Source: a virus
Strand: one strand, 5' to 3'
Virus record (IMG/VR): IMGVR_UViG_3300010160_000025
Span: 62,001 to 126,000 of that record
DNA: 64,000 bases
Shown: piece after piece, positions 25,369 through 40,300 of the stretch
Position numbering within the stretch: the stretch's first letter is position 1
How the letters are laid out: every line of letters starts with the position of its first letter
Made by a program: the position numbers and the translations under genes
Notes under the pieces: model-generated
Told to the model about the DNA's origin: nothing
Seen by the model: only the letters and a program-made list of their open reading frames with translations
Database searches by the model: none

Positions 25369-28300
25369 ATGGCATTCGATAACAACCAACAAGAATCAGC
25401 GTTACCTATTGGCGACAATAATAAAAGAACGTCATTAGATTTTCTTCCCAAGTATTACAGAACTTCCGTAAATCAAAAGTTCTTGAGTGCTACAGTTGAT
25501 CAAATGATCAACGAGGGAACTGTTGGAAAAATAAACGCTTTTATTGGTCGTAAAAACACACCAGCATTTACTTCGGCAGACAAGTATCTAGGAGAAGTTA
25601 GTGTTGATAGAGCCGCATACCAACTTGAGCCGGCTATTGTTTCTAAAGACTCTTTAGATAATGTTACTTTTTTTAAAGATTATAATGACTATATTAATCA
25701 ATTAAATTTCTTTGCAGGAACCACTTTAGATCATAGTAAAGTTAACAGTGAAGAATATTATGCATGGAATCCTCATATAGACTGGGATAAATTTGTTAAC
25801 TATAGAGAATACTACTGGTTACCTAACGGCCCACAACCAATTACAGTTTTAGGACAGTCAACAGAAATTAATAGTACATATACTGTTAAGTTAGTTGACG
25901 AAGTTGATAATATTTCTTATTTGTTTACCCCTGATGGACTAACAGCAAATCCTAAATTTAAATTGTATCGAGGACAAACATATACTTTTGAAATAGATTG
26001 CGAAGACCGTCCGTTTGCATTTAAGACAGTTAGAACAATAGGTGATGCAGATTTATATACTAATGGAATTACAATAAGAAATAATAAAAATGTAATTGTT
26101 CCTTCTACCACCCATGTTAAGAAAGGGTCTATTGAATTTACAGTACCATTAGATGCTCCTAATATTTTGTATTATGTTAGCGAAACTGATATAAACACTT
26201 CAGGATATTTTACAATTTTTAATATTACTGACTCGACACACATAGAAATTGATAGTGAAATTATAGGTAAAAAATATTATACTACCGGTAGCGGAACTAC
26301 ATTATCTAACGGAATGAAGTTGTCTTTTTCTGGACAAGTAACTCCGTCAATATATGCAACTGGTAATTGGTACGTTGAAGGTGTTGGTGTTGCAATTAGA
26401 CTAGTAGCAGAAAAAGATCTTGAAACACCGTCAGCATATACTTCTGATTTAGAAATTGAATTTGATAATGAAAATTTTGATACACAAGGATTTGACGTAA
26501 ACAATAATTTCCCTGCAAGCAAAGATTATATTGTTATTAATAGAAGCAGTGCAGATAGAAATCCCTGGAGTCGTCATAATCGATGGTTTCACAGAAATTT
26601 AATTGAAGCATCAGCATCAGCAAATAATCAACCGTTAATTTTAGATCAGAATGCAAGAGCTAAACGCCCAATCATTGAATTTAACTCAAATGTTCAATTA
26701 TGGAATTTTGGTCGAATTGCTAAAAAAAATGTAACTTTAGTTGATACATTTACTGAAGATGTATTTTCTACAATTGAAGGTAGTTACGGATATAATATTG
26801 ATAAGGTTAATCTAGTTGAAGGTATGCGTGTATTGTTTACCGCAGACACTGACATTAGAGTTTCAGGAAGAATATTTACAGTAAGTTTTATAACACATTT
26901 GGGACAACGCAGAATTACACTATTGCCTACAGATGATACTGACCCACAAGCCGGCGAAACTGTTCTAGTAACAGAAGGAAGTAGTTATAGAGGTACCATG
27001 TTCCATTACATGGACGGTACATGGATGCAAAGCCAAGACAAGACTACTATAAATCAAAGCCCATTATTTGAAGTAGTTGACCCTACAGGAACTAGTTATG
27101 GAAATACAACAAAGTATCCTGGTACTACATTTAAAGGAACAAAAATATTCAGTTATCAAACAGGCACCACATACGATACTGAATTAGGGTTTGATATTAC
27201 ATATAGAAATATTGGCAACTTTGGAGACATTGTTTTCAATTTTAATCTTCATACTGACAAACATACCTATCAAAGCAGTACAAATCTAGTAGAACCGATT
27301 GATATAGAACTTGGTTACCTGCGTATTAATAATACGTTAACTTCTTATGATCACGCCAATGGGTGGACTATTGCTAATACAAAAACTAAACAATTTGTTG
27401 TTAGACAATATGTAATTGATCAAGTACGTAATATGTTTTTAATTGATGTATACGCAGACAGTGGCCTATTAACTGATTTAACAGTTAAAGTATATCTAAA
27501 CGGACATAGAAAATACGATACTGATTATACAATCACTGTTATTAATAAGAAAGCCTATGTTGAATTCTTTAAAGATTTATCTGTTGATGATGTATTAATA
27601 GTTAAAACAAATTCTTCCGCACCAAAAATTAATGGCTATTTTGAATTTCCTTCTAATCTAGAACACAATCCTCAAAATTTAAATTTAGACACTTTTACTC
27701 TAGGTGAAATTAATAATCATGTAAGTTCAATTGCAGACAATATTGACAAGTTTATTGGTACAATCCCTGGCTCTGCTAGTCTTCGAGATTTAGGAAATAT
27801 TACTCCGTTAGGAACAAAGATTGTGCAACATTCTGCACCACTGTTACCTATAGCATATCATATTACTAATAAAAATTATAATGTAATTAATGCATTAAAA
27901 ACAGCCAGACTTGATTATGCAAAATTCAAAAGAAATGTATTACGCAAAGCAACTGATTACGGATATGATGGCGTAACAAGAATTCACTTAGATTTAATTT
28001 TAAAAGAAGTGGTTAAGGACTTTACAAAAGATAGTCCGTATTATCTAAGCGACATGATACCTGCAGGTCCTAATTTTATTTTTGAACAAGAAATAATTGA
28101 TAACTCAATTACTGAATATCCATTAACTTTTGATTTTAATCTAACCACTGTTAGTGAACGTGCTGTACTTGTTTACGTAAACGACGAACTATTAGTTTAC
28201 GGTAAAGATTATGAATTTATTGACGTTAATTTTGTAAAAATCTTATCAACAATTGCGTCTGGCGACAATTTAAAAATTGTTCAATACGGAAAAACGGACG

Positions 28301-31300
28301 GCTGTTTCTTGCCGCCAACTCCGACAAAATATGGATTGTATCCTAAATTTGAACCACAGATTTTTATTGATACTACCTATCAAAATCCAACTAAAGTTAT
28401 TCAAGGCCACGACGGTAGTATAACTATTGCGTTTAATGATTTTAGAGATGATTTATTATTAGAATTTGAACGTAGAATCTATAACAATATTAAAATTGCA
28501 TATGATACAAAGTTATTTGATATCTATGATTTTGTTCCGGGGTACAATAGAACTACTGATCTAACATTCGATGATATTAATAACATTATGGCAGGAGATT
28601 TCTTGCACTGGTCAAATTTAATAGCTGATGATTATACCAAACACTCTTTCTTTGTACGTAGTAATCCAAAAACCTACAACTACCGAGAATTTAGATCATC
28701 TACTGGTACAGAACTTCCAGGATTTTGGAGAGGTATATTTAAATTAGTATACGATACTGATCGACCACATACACATCCCTGGGAAATGCTAGGATTAAGT
28801 ATTAAACCAACATGGTGGGAAACTACCTACGGTCCGGCACCATATACTAGCAATAACTTAATTCTATGGAATGATTTAGCTGCCGGTATAATTAGAAATC
28901 CTAGTACTAATTTTGTTAAGAACACTAAGTTTGTAAGACCACAGTTGTTATCAATGTTGCCGGTAAACGAAGACGGCGAACTACTAGCACCTAGCAATAT
29001 TGGTATTATTGACGGCTACACATCTTCATTAATTGAAGGAGAGTTTAGGTTTGGAGACCAAGCTCCTGTCGAATCAGCATGGAGACGTAGTGCAGAATAT
29101 CCATTTTCTTTAATAACAGCGTTAACTATACTACGACCTGCGCAAGTATTTTCCAGCTGTTTTGATCGTGTTCGACAATACAGAGATGATACAAATCAAT
29201 TAGTTTATAAAGTTACTAACGGAAATTTAAGATTTAATGTTACCAATTTAATTACTCCTAGCACCGCAGATAGTACATCAAGAGTATATACTGCTGGCTT
29301 AATAAACTATATTACTGATTATATTATTGGAAGACAGTCTCTTTCAGAAATTCCTGTTTATAAAAACGAATTAACAAATTTAATAGTTCGCTTATCAAGT
29401 AAACTTGGTGGATTTACTACTAAAGAAAAATTTAAATTAATATTAGATAGTCGTAATCCTTTAAACACAGGCAATGTGTTCATTCCTGAAGAAAATTATA
29501 ATATTATACTTAATACCAGCAGTCCAGTGTCGTCTGTTGATTATAGCGCAGTAATTATAGAAAAAGCAACAACCGGATTTATTATTAGAGGTTATAATAA
29601 ATTTTTACCAGCATTTAAATATTTCAAACCATTAATTATTAATAATGACGCTGAAATTAATGTAGGCGGTGTATCTGCTAGTTTTACTACTTGGATTGCT
29701 AATCAGTATTATACTAAAGATAAAATTGTATTTTTTAATAATCAATATTATAGAGCAACAGTATCACATCAAGCATCATCAGTATTTGAAATAAAATATT
29801 TTGCTAAGTTGCCGTCGTTGCCGTTAACTGGCGGTAGACAAATTGTTATTAGAACAAAATTTAATGATACAGTTTCTACATTACATTATGGTGCTGAGTT
29901 ACGAACTATTCAAGAAGTAGTTGATTTTCTATTAGGCTACGGTGCTTATTTAAAATCAATCGGCATGCTATTTGAAAATTTTAATTCTACCATCAGAACA
30001 ATAACAGATTTTCAAACTAGTGCAAAAGAATTTGCATTTTGGACTACACAAAATTGGTCACTCGGCGCAGTAATAAGTGTAAGCCCGTGTGCTGAAGAAG
30101 TTAAATTTAATCAAAAATATTCTGTAGTTGACAATATATATGACAATTTTTATGAGTATTCAATATTAAAACAAGACGGTGCGGCGCTGTCTTCATTGTA
30201 TACAGGTAATACTAGAGAAGGTAACCTATTCACACTATCACCTAAAAATACTGCTGATGGTATATATCATGCTACTTTAAATTTAGTACAAAAAGAACAC
30301 GTATTAATTTTAGATAACACTACTATATTCAATGATGTGATTTATGATCAGATACAAGGATATAGACAAGAACGTATCAAAGTGGTTGGTTATAGAACAA
30401 CTAACTGGAATGGCGATTTTGATATTCCTGGATTTATTTACGATCGTGCAATAGTTAAATTTTGGAAAGTATGGACTGATTATAAATTAGGTGATACTGT
30501 TAAGTACAAAGAATTTTATTATAGTGCAAAGGCTAATGTTCCAGGCAGCGAAACGTTTGACTACTCTGAATGGAATAAATTAGAAGCTAGACCAGAACCT
30601 AAGTTAATTCCTAACTGGGACTATCGAGCCAATCAGTTTCCTGATTTCTACGACTTAGATACTGATAGTTTTGATTTAAACCAGCAAAAATTTGCACAGC
30701 ATCTTATTGGCTACCAAAAGCGTCAGTATCTTGAAAATATCATTAACGATGATGTAAGCCAATACAAGTTCTATCAAGGATTCATTACTGAAAAAGGCAC
30801 TGAAAATAGTTTTGCTAAATTGTTTGATGCTCTAAGTACTAGCACTAAAGAAAGTTTAGAGTTTTATGAAGAGTGGGCAATCCGTGTTGGACAGTACGGA
30901 GCCAATGCCGGCTTTGATGAAGTTGAGTTTAGACTGGACGAGGTTAAATTTTTAATTAATCCTCAACCAGTTGAGCTGGTAAAATCTATTGATAATTCTT
31001 TATTAGATTTTGTTTATAGAATTTTACCTGACCAAGTTTACTTAAAGAGTAAAACATATTCACACAGCCCATTTGAAACACATCAGTTGTCAAATTATTA
31101 TGTATCAACTGCGGGATATGTTAATGCTGAAGATGTTGAATACAAATTAAACACTATAGAAGAAATATTTTCTGTCAATATAAACAAATTAAATGACGGA
31201 TATTATTTCTGGATTGCTAGCGATAAAAATACTTGGAATGTTTATAGATTTACATTATTTGAAAACTTAGTTAGAAAAGTTTCAATTATACAAAATACTA

Positions 31301-34300
31301 TTCGAATCACACTAAACAGGGTTGTTGACACTGATATTAATGTTGACAGTTATATTGGCATTAATAATTCTATAGCAACGTTAGAAGGATTTTATAAAGT
31401 CACCGCGGTCGGAGTTGACTATATTGAATTTGATAAACCAAAAATACTTAACACAGCAGATACTGTTGGGTTAACTTTGAATTTATATAAGTTTGTATCA
31501 GTGCGAGTACCGTCAATTGAGATTATTAATAATCTAGGAATAGCTTCAAAGAAAAACGGTGATCTAGTATGGGTCGACGGAGTTGACAATCAATGGACAG
31601 TTTGGAAATATCAAAACGAGTATAATTTAACAACAGTTTCAAATAACAAAACAAAGTTTGGTATTAATGTATCTGTAAATGAAGCTAGTACAGTAATGAT
31701 AGTCTCAATAGAAAACAGTATGCTATATTATACTAGACCTACTGCTAAGTCTAATTGGGCGTACAGAGAAGAGCTAAGTCCGGTTACTACACAGGATGCA
31801 AATAATCCTAATCCAACAATATTATTAACAAATAATTCTTTTGCTTCGTCAACGTCCGTAAGAAGTGACGGAGCTTTCTTGGCAGCAGGTGCTCCTGCGG
31901 CAAATGCCGCACCATTAGTTGTAGGAACAACTACATCAAATGGTAACAGGCTAGTATTATCGGCTGGCACTACTGCTAATTTTATTATCAACGGCCCAAT
32001 TGTATTTTCAAATACTACACTTGGTACTATAGTTGCTGGCAAAACATATTATGTGTCACAAATTATAGACCCAATACGTTTTACAATATCAGAGACTCAG
32101 GGCGGCCCAACTTTTGTGTTAGAAAATCGTTCAGGAGCAATGCCAGTATATGCTAATCACGGATACGTGGTTTTATATACACGAAACGCCAACGGATATT
32201 ATGTATTTTCAAATTTAGTAACCGCACCTACTAAAACAAATAATCAATTTTTTGGTCAGAAGGTAGCAGTAGTTGGAGACAAATTATTTGTAGCATCAAA
32301 AGGCTCTGCAACTGTTGCACCATCTTTAACTGTTTACTATATTTCAAAACTTGTAGCAAATGCACTTGATCCTGCGTTTGTTAGCAGTAGCGCGACAGTT
32401 GGAGCACCAGTAGTGTTTACATTAGGGCATGACTTGCTAGACATGTCAGTGGCCGCTAACGGAAACGTTATCCTTTCTTTTAGCAACAATTTATCTCGAG
32501 GCAATGATACAATTCGTATATGGAATTATTCTAATAATTATGAATTTAATAAAGATGTACAAACTATAGAATCTCCATTACCAGCAAAATCTAGTTTTGG
32601 CTCTACTATTGCAGTATCTAAAGACGGCGGCAAACTAGCAATCGGATCGCCAACATATTCTAATGTACATTTAAATGAAGGCGCAGTTTCGGTATACTAT
32701 AATATTCCTTCTGCATTTACTGCATGGACTGTTACATTACCGGGAGTAACAACTTCTAGTACAACCAAAATAACAATTGAACCTGGAACAAAAACATTTA
32801 CTGTACGTAAAAGCGGTACAGGTTTATTATTAAATGCGGTAGCAACTTTTGGTACTTTAAGAGCAAATCCGGGAATTGCTAATGCAGGTTCTAAATACGC
32901 GGTAGATGATATTGTTTATATTTCTGGCGGCGACGGCAAAGCAACTTACAAGGTTACACAGGTTAATCCAACTACAGGAGCAGTAGTTGCTGGAGAATTA
33001 TTAACTAGAGGTACAAATTATAATTCTAATCCGGTGTCTGTAACTATTCCAAAGCCTTTAAATATTTTAGAATTACAACGTGTTACTATTACACATGACT
33101 TGTCTAATTATATGGTTGGAGTTGTAACTTCTTATGACGATGCTACTGCTACTCTTGTTGTTAATGTTAAGGAAGCATATACTCCTGGAGAATATGTACT
33201 CAAAGAGCAATTAAGTAATCCTTATAATAGAGGCAGTGAGTATTTTGGATCAACTGTTAAATTTAATACAGTTGGTGATCAGTTGGCAATTACCAGTGCA
33301 GGCGGTCGACAATTAGCACACACAAAGTTTGATAATAATAAAACTGTCTTTGATCTAGATGCTACTACGTTTTTAGAAACTGAATTAGGATCTGGTAGTG
33401 TAATGTTATATGATCACTATGAAAATAAATTTATTTTCTCTGACAGTTTAGACGTTGGTGTTGCAGTTGGTTCTAATTATGGCTCTGCTATTGCTATGTC
33501 TGATAGAGTATACATTAGTGATTACAATACATTAACTGGTGCAATACACGAATTTTATTCTGAAAACAAATCTTGGTATAAATTTAGAACACCGGGGCAA
33601 TTAGTTAATATAGATAAAATTAAATCTGTATTCTTATATGACATTGAAGACAGTAGTATAGTTACGTATCTTGATATTGTAGATCCATTGCAAGGTAAAA
33701 TTTTAAGCATTGCTGAAGATGAATTAAAATTTAAAACATATTACGACCCTGCAACTTATTCTGTCGGAGATGATACGGTCGTAGTTGATCCTCTAATGTA
33801 TTGGAAAGAAAAACATGTTGGACATCTATGGTGGGATTTAAGTAGTGCTAAATTTATTGATCCTAACCAGGGTCCTGTATTGTATAAAGCCAACTCTTGG
33901 AACACTTTATTTGAAAATCAATTAGTAAATGTATACGAATGGGTTGAAAGCGAATACACTCCCGCTGAGTGGGATAAACTAGCCGATACTGAAGCAGGGT
34001 TGACTCTTGGCATTAGTGGTGTTAGCAAATACAAAAGCACTTCATACAGCGTTAGTAAAACATTTGACACAATTAGTAAAACATTTAAAAATATATACTA
34101 TTTCTGGGTTAAAAATAAAGTTACAGTGCCTGATGTAGACGGCAGAACAGTTTCTGCTAGAGATGTTGCAAATTATATTAGCAACCCTAAAAATATGGGA
34201 GTCAGCTACATATCGTTCCACGGCGCAAATCAGTTCTCACTAGTTAATTGTAAGGATCTAATTGCCAGTAGGAAAGTAGCGTTAAATGTTCGATACTGGA

Positions 34301-37300
34301 TTATTGATAATTTTGAACAATCAAATATTCATAGCCACTATCAATTATTATCTACAAGCGATATTGACAAACCAATTAACAAGTATGTTGAACAAAAATG
34401 GATTGACAGTTTGTCCGGATTTGATAGTTTAGGTAATGAAGTCCCTGACTCAAAACTTCCAGTTAAATTAAAATACGGAATTCAAAGTCGCCCAAGACAA
34501 AGCATGTTTGTTAATAGGATTGAAGCACTTAAACAGTTTGTTGAACGTGTTAATTCTGTAATAGCAACACAATCTATTATAGATGATGTTGATCTTACTA
34601 GTTTAAATTCTAAAGACGAATTACCAAGTCTAGGATCGGGCAAGTATGATTATGAAATTAGTTCTTACAGTCAAATTAGATTTGTAGGAACAAACGAAAT
34701 TGTTAGAGCAGTACTATCTCCTGTAATTGAAAACGGAAAACTTGTTAGAGTTGTTATTGTAACTTCAGGAAAGGGTTATATCAATCCGCCATTAGTAACA
34801 ATTAATGGAATAGGTACCGGAGCAAAAATTACCACCGTACTTGGTTCAAAAGGACAAATTATTTCAGCAACAGTTGATAAACCTGGTATCGGATATCTTG
34901 AATCAACTACGCTGTCTGTACGTACACTATCTGTATTAGTCACTAAAGACGAAACTGCAAATAATAGATGGTCGTTGTATACATGGAATTCTTTAAAGAA
35001 AACTTGGTTTAGAGAACGTACTCAAACATATGATACTACTCGTTATTGGAAATACATTGACTGGTACTCTGCAGGTTACAGCGAGTTTACTAAACTAGAT
35101 CATATAGTTGATTTTGCTTATCAACTACCTAGTGCTAATATTGAAATTGGCGAAATAGTAAAAGTTAATAATCAAGGTATTGGCGGATGGGTACTATTAG
35201 AAAAAGTTGACAATCAAAATGTTCTTGAAACAACAGTTAATTATAAAACTGTAGGACGACAATCTGGTACAATTAAATTTACTGATAGTTTATATCGTTT
35301 TGCAGAAAATGCAGAAGGGTTTGACGGACCAACTTTTGATTCGTTTGTGTTCGATGATCAACCAAAGACTGAATTAACAATTATCCTTGACACAATCAAG
35401 AACATAATTTTTGTTGATAATTTAGCAAAAGAATATAAAGAATTATTCTTTGCTAGTTTAAGATATGCATTTAGTGAACAGAAATCAATTGATTGGGCAT
35501 TTAAAACAAGTTTTGTAAGATCAAAACATAATCTTGGACCGTTAAAACAAAAACCAACATATCAAAACGACAACTTACCTAGCTATCAAGAATATATCAA
35601 TGAGGCTAAACCTTACAGAAGTAAAATTCGTGAATTTGTTAGTACATATGAAATTTTTGAACCAACCGGAAGCCAAATATCTGACTTTGACTTACCTCCA
35701 AAATATGATCAAACTACTAATAGTGTGATACCGTTTCAAACTAGTATTTCGGATGGTATATTAACATACAGCAGTAATGATATTAAACAATATCCATACA
35801 GCGATTGGTTATACAGCGCAGGATTTAATTTAACAGAAATACGAATAGTAGATGGCGGCTCTGGTTATATAACTGCTCCTGTTGTAACAATTGAGCCAGC
35901 ACCTTCTACTATTACTGCAAAAGCATATCTATCGTCTGGCAGAGTTTCTACTATTGTTATTAACGATCCGTTCGGAGAAAACTTCTTAGTTACTCCTATT
36001 ATCAAAATAAATGGGTCAATTAATGACGGCGGCACTCCTGCTAGAGCAGTGGCTATATTATCTAATAGCTTGGTACGATCTACAAAGATTGGTATCAAAT
36101 TTGATAGAGTATCACCGGAATATACATTTGGATCAATTGTAGCTAAAGAAACATTTATTGCTAGCGGTTCTAAAACTAGATTTGAATTAGCTTGGCCAGT
36201 TGATGTTATCAAAACACGTACTACAGTGTCTGATAATAATGGAGAAATATTAGGAGCTGATTACATAGTATTCAACGAACTTGATCCAAGTTACTCATAT
36301 GACCGTTATAAAGGAATATTGCAATTTAATTCAGCACCTGCAAACTTATCTAAAGTTGTTATTGAATATCATAAAAATATCAACTTATTAGATGCTGCCG
36401 ATAGAATTAATTATTTTTATAACCCGGCCGCAGGCCAATTAGGGCGCGATCTAGGACAGTTAATGCAAGGTGTAGATTACGGTGGCGTTGAGATCACTGG
36501 CATTGGATTTGATGTTGGATCTGGCTATGATGCATTACCGTGGTTTACTACAGGTTACGATCAGTTTGATCCCGATTTTACTGATTTCTTAATTAAGAGT
36601 GATGGTATTGCTAGATCGTTTACATTAAATTATGCTCCTACTGAAATTGAATATATTAACGTATACTGGACCGGCAATCGAAGTTATATTACTGCAACGC
36701 CGTTAGGAACAGGCAATGTTGATAGTTCATCTTTATCTGTTACCAATGCTAACGGAATTAAAAAAGGACAATCAGTTTCAGGAATTGGTATACAATCAAA
36801 TACCACAGTCTCGGATATTGTTGGCGCTAAAATAACTTTGACTAAAGCATTAGTGCAGGCAGCATCTGGTGTATACTCATTTAGAACAACAGAAACATTC
36901 AATAGACGATTAGACGATCCTAATTATATTGTAGTTAAACCATTGCTAGATAGACTAGTTGCTGTTAAAAATGAAAAACTAACTATTGCAACTAATTTAG
37001 CTACAGCACAAGAAGATAAAGATTTTAACATTGCATTACTTGCTGACTTAACTAGTCAGCTTCAGTTGTTATTTGATGCTAGAACTGCCGCTGAAGCAAT
37101 ATTGCTTCAAGCGCAAATTGCATTAGATAATGCAATTGTTCTTGGTGATCCACAAATAATATCTCATGCACAAGAAGTGAGAGATGCTAAACAATCAATC
37201 TATGATAATTTAAATTCAGATTATGTTGTTACTGAACAAGATGCAGTCACTGCTCAGTATGCTAGAGATAATGCAATTGCATTAATTGCCAACGGTTCTA

Positions 37301-40300
37301 GCCTCATAGCCGCATATGATATAACAAGCAACATTGCTTCTGTACAAATATTTGATATTTTTGGAAGATTAATTTTACCGAGCGGAGTAAGATTAGTTGG
37401 CCAAAGTATTAGAATAACAGGAACATTAAGTCACGGATCAATCCAAGGATATGTTTCTGGAACAACTTATTATATAGGCGAAGTTATAAACAACACTAGT
37501 GTACGTTTAACTAGCACTTATGCTAAAGCATTGGCTACTGGAAATGATAGATTTGATATTGTAACAACAGCCGGAGTAATAACTCCCGGAGCTACAGTTA
37601 CTATTAACGGAAAAATTAATACCGTACAACACGAAATTGAAAACTTCCCAAGTATTGTTAATCAAGATGCTATTATGAATTCCTTCATTGGTGACGGTGT
37701 AAGCACTGGACCTATTGTAATTCCTAACCATGCAACATTTACAGCAACATTTGCCGCAGACATCCAAGCAGGCGATAGTATTATTCTAAGAAAGAATACA
37801 AGTGACGGCAGTTTTAAACCTAGTGATATTCAATATGATACTCAAATATTTGGTGGAGATTTTGCTTATGTAAGTGCCACTGGATTAGCGGCTGAAGATA
37901 TTAACGTTGACGGTGACGGATTTGTTACTCCAACATCAAGTCATGCACCTGAAGAAGTAGTTACTGGTCAAGTAGTAGATACTGTTGATATTACAGTATA
38001 CCATAAGATTGGTGACGGAGCCCCTATTATTAATACCGTGCAGTATCTAACAGCAGACGATAATATATTTGACATTGGCCAACGCCCAGGAACATCGACT
38101 TCTGTTATTGTAAAAGTTGATGGAAATATTATCAAACAAAATGTAAATTATACAGTTAATTTTGCTAGCCAACAAATAGAATTAACTACTAGTTATGCAC
38201 CGGGATTAGAAGTTGTTATAACTAGTATTAGTCAAAACGGTTTAAATATTCTAGATTTAGATTACTTTACTGCCGACGGAACTACCACTGAATTTGTATC
38301 GACTGCAAGATGGACTACTGAAACTACTGCGTTTGTTACCGTAGACGGCGAAGCTACAGCAGTGACAACATTTAAAACAGACAGTCAATATACACTAGTT
38401 GGAACTATTGGTATACGTTTTGAAGTTGCACCGCCAGCTGGTGCAATTATCAACTATACAATTCTAGGATCAGCAGTTGACTCTATTAGTAAAGTACAAA
38501 AACAAACAATTGTACATAACGGTATTGATACAATTTACGAATTAACTCGTAATCCAGAATTTGCTAAACCTTTAGCTAATAATGTATTAGTAGTAACTAA
38601 CGGCAGTATTTTAAGACCAGCTGATACTTTCTATTTTATAGTAGCAGGCACAAGCAGAACATATACTGTTGACAGTTCAAAATATGCATTTAATACTGTA
38701 GACAGTAGCACAGTTATTGTAGCAGTTAACGGCGTAAATATTGTACAGGGTGTTGATTACTTTTGGATTCCGGTAAACAACCAACTTAAAGTTAAAAAAG
38801 GTGTTGCAAAAACCGGAGATAAAATTTCATTATCAATAGTTGCAAATTCTGACTATAATATAATTTCTACAGATAATAATTTATCCATTGAAGTAATTGG
38901 AACATATGCTCCTAACACAGTGATTACAGTGATTACTTTTAGTAATCATGATATACTTGAAATTGAACGCGAGCACGATAAGACTACTTCTGCATCAGCT
39001 TTAGTTCCCGGAGCAACAGAATACTATCGATACAATCAATTAGCCGGCGGTAGAATTAAATTACGTAGACCTGCAATTGGATCTCAGTATGTGTGGATCA
39101 CGTTAAACAGAAAACTATTAACACCTAATGTTGACTATGCTCTAGAGAGTAATATGAACTATATTAGCTTTACGCCAACTAGAGTTTTCTTAGAAACTGA
39201 TATTGTAGATATAATTGCATTTAGTAATAAAATAACAAAAAGTAGTTTTGGATATAAAATATTTAAAGACATGTTGAATAAGAATTCTTATTCAAGAATT
39301 GATGACGCATCGTCGACTACATTATCTAAAACATTAAATTATTATGACAATGTTATAGAGTTAGTTGACGGATCAGTATTGCCAGAACCTAGTGCTAGAT
39401 TAAATAAACCTGGTGTAATTTTTATTGACGGAGAACGTATTGAGTATCTAAGAAAAGATGGTAATATTATTCGACAATTAAAACGCGGTACTTTAGGTAC
39501 AGGCATTAAAGATATTCATGCTGAAGGTACTCTAGTAAGAGATCAAAGTATTATTCAATCGGTTCCTTACAAAGATGAATTTATTTCGTCAGTAACAGTA
39601 TCGGACGGGTATACTAATGGCGCAAGCATTTATACAAATTCTCCTGGACTAACAGTAACATCAATAGTATTTCCTGGAGAAGATCAAACAGCCGATTTAT
39701 CAGGAAGTCAAACAGTAACAGTTACCGGTACTGGTTTTAAAATCAATGTTAAGGTATTTGTCGGTGATGTTGATTGTGTAGTTAACAGAATAAGCGATAC
39801 AAAATTAACTTTTGTAACTCCCGCAAAATCTGTTGGAGCATACGATTTAATCATATATAATCCTCCAATTACATCGCTACCAAGATTTACAACAACTACA
39901 CTAACAGGAACAGTAACTGGTACAAGTTTAACTACTACAATTACCGGATTATCAAATGCTAATAGCACATTACGTGTTGGTATGGTATTATCTAAAATCA
40001 GCGGCATTGGCGCAATTGGCGGCCTAACAGTAATCACTGAAGTTAATAGTGACACACAAATTACTATTAAGTCAACTACTGCAAATACCTACGGAGCAAT
40101 AGAGTTTACTGGAACAGAGGATGTAAAAACTATAACTGTTCCGGGAATAGTTAGTACTGCTGGTTTAGTATCTACGGTCACATTAACTGGATCTTATGTA
40201 AAAAATGGCATAACAATTCCTAATGCTACCAGCGGTCTAAAAGTAGGACAAATTGTTAGCAAAGTTTCTGGAATAGGAAACTTTGGCACACTGGCCATTA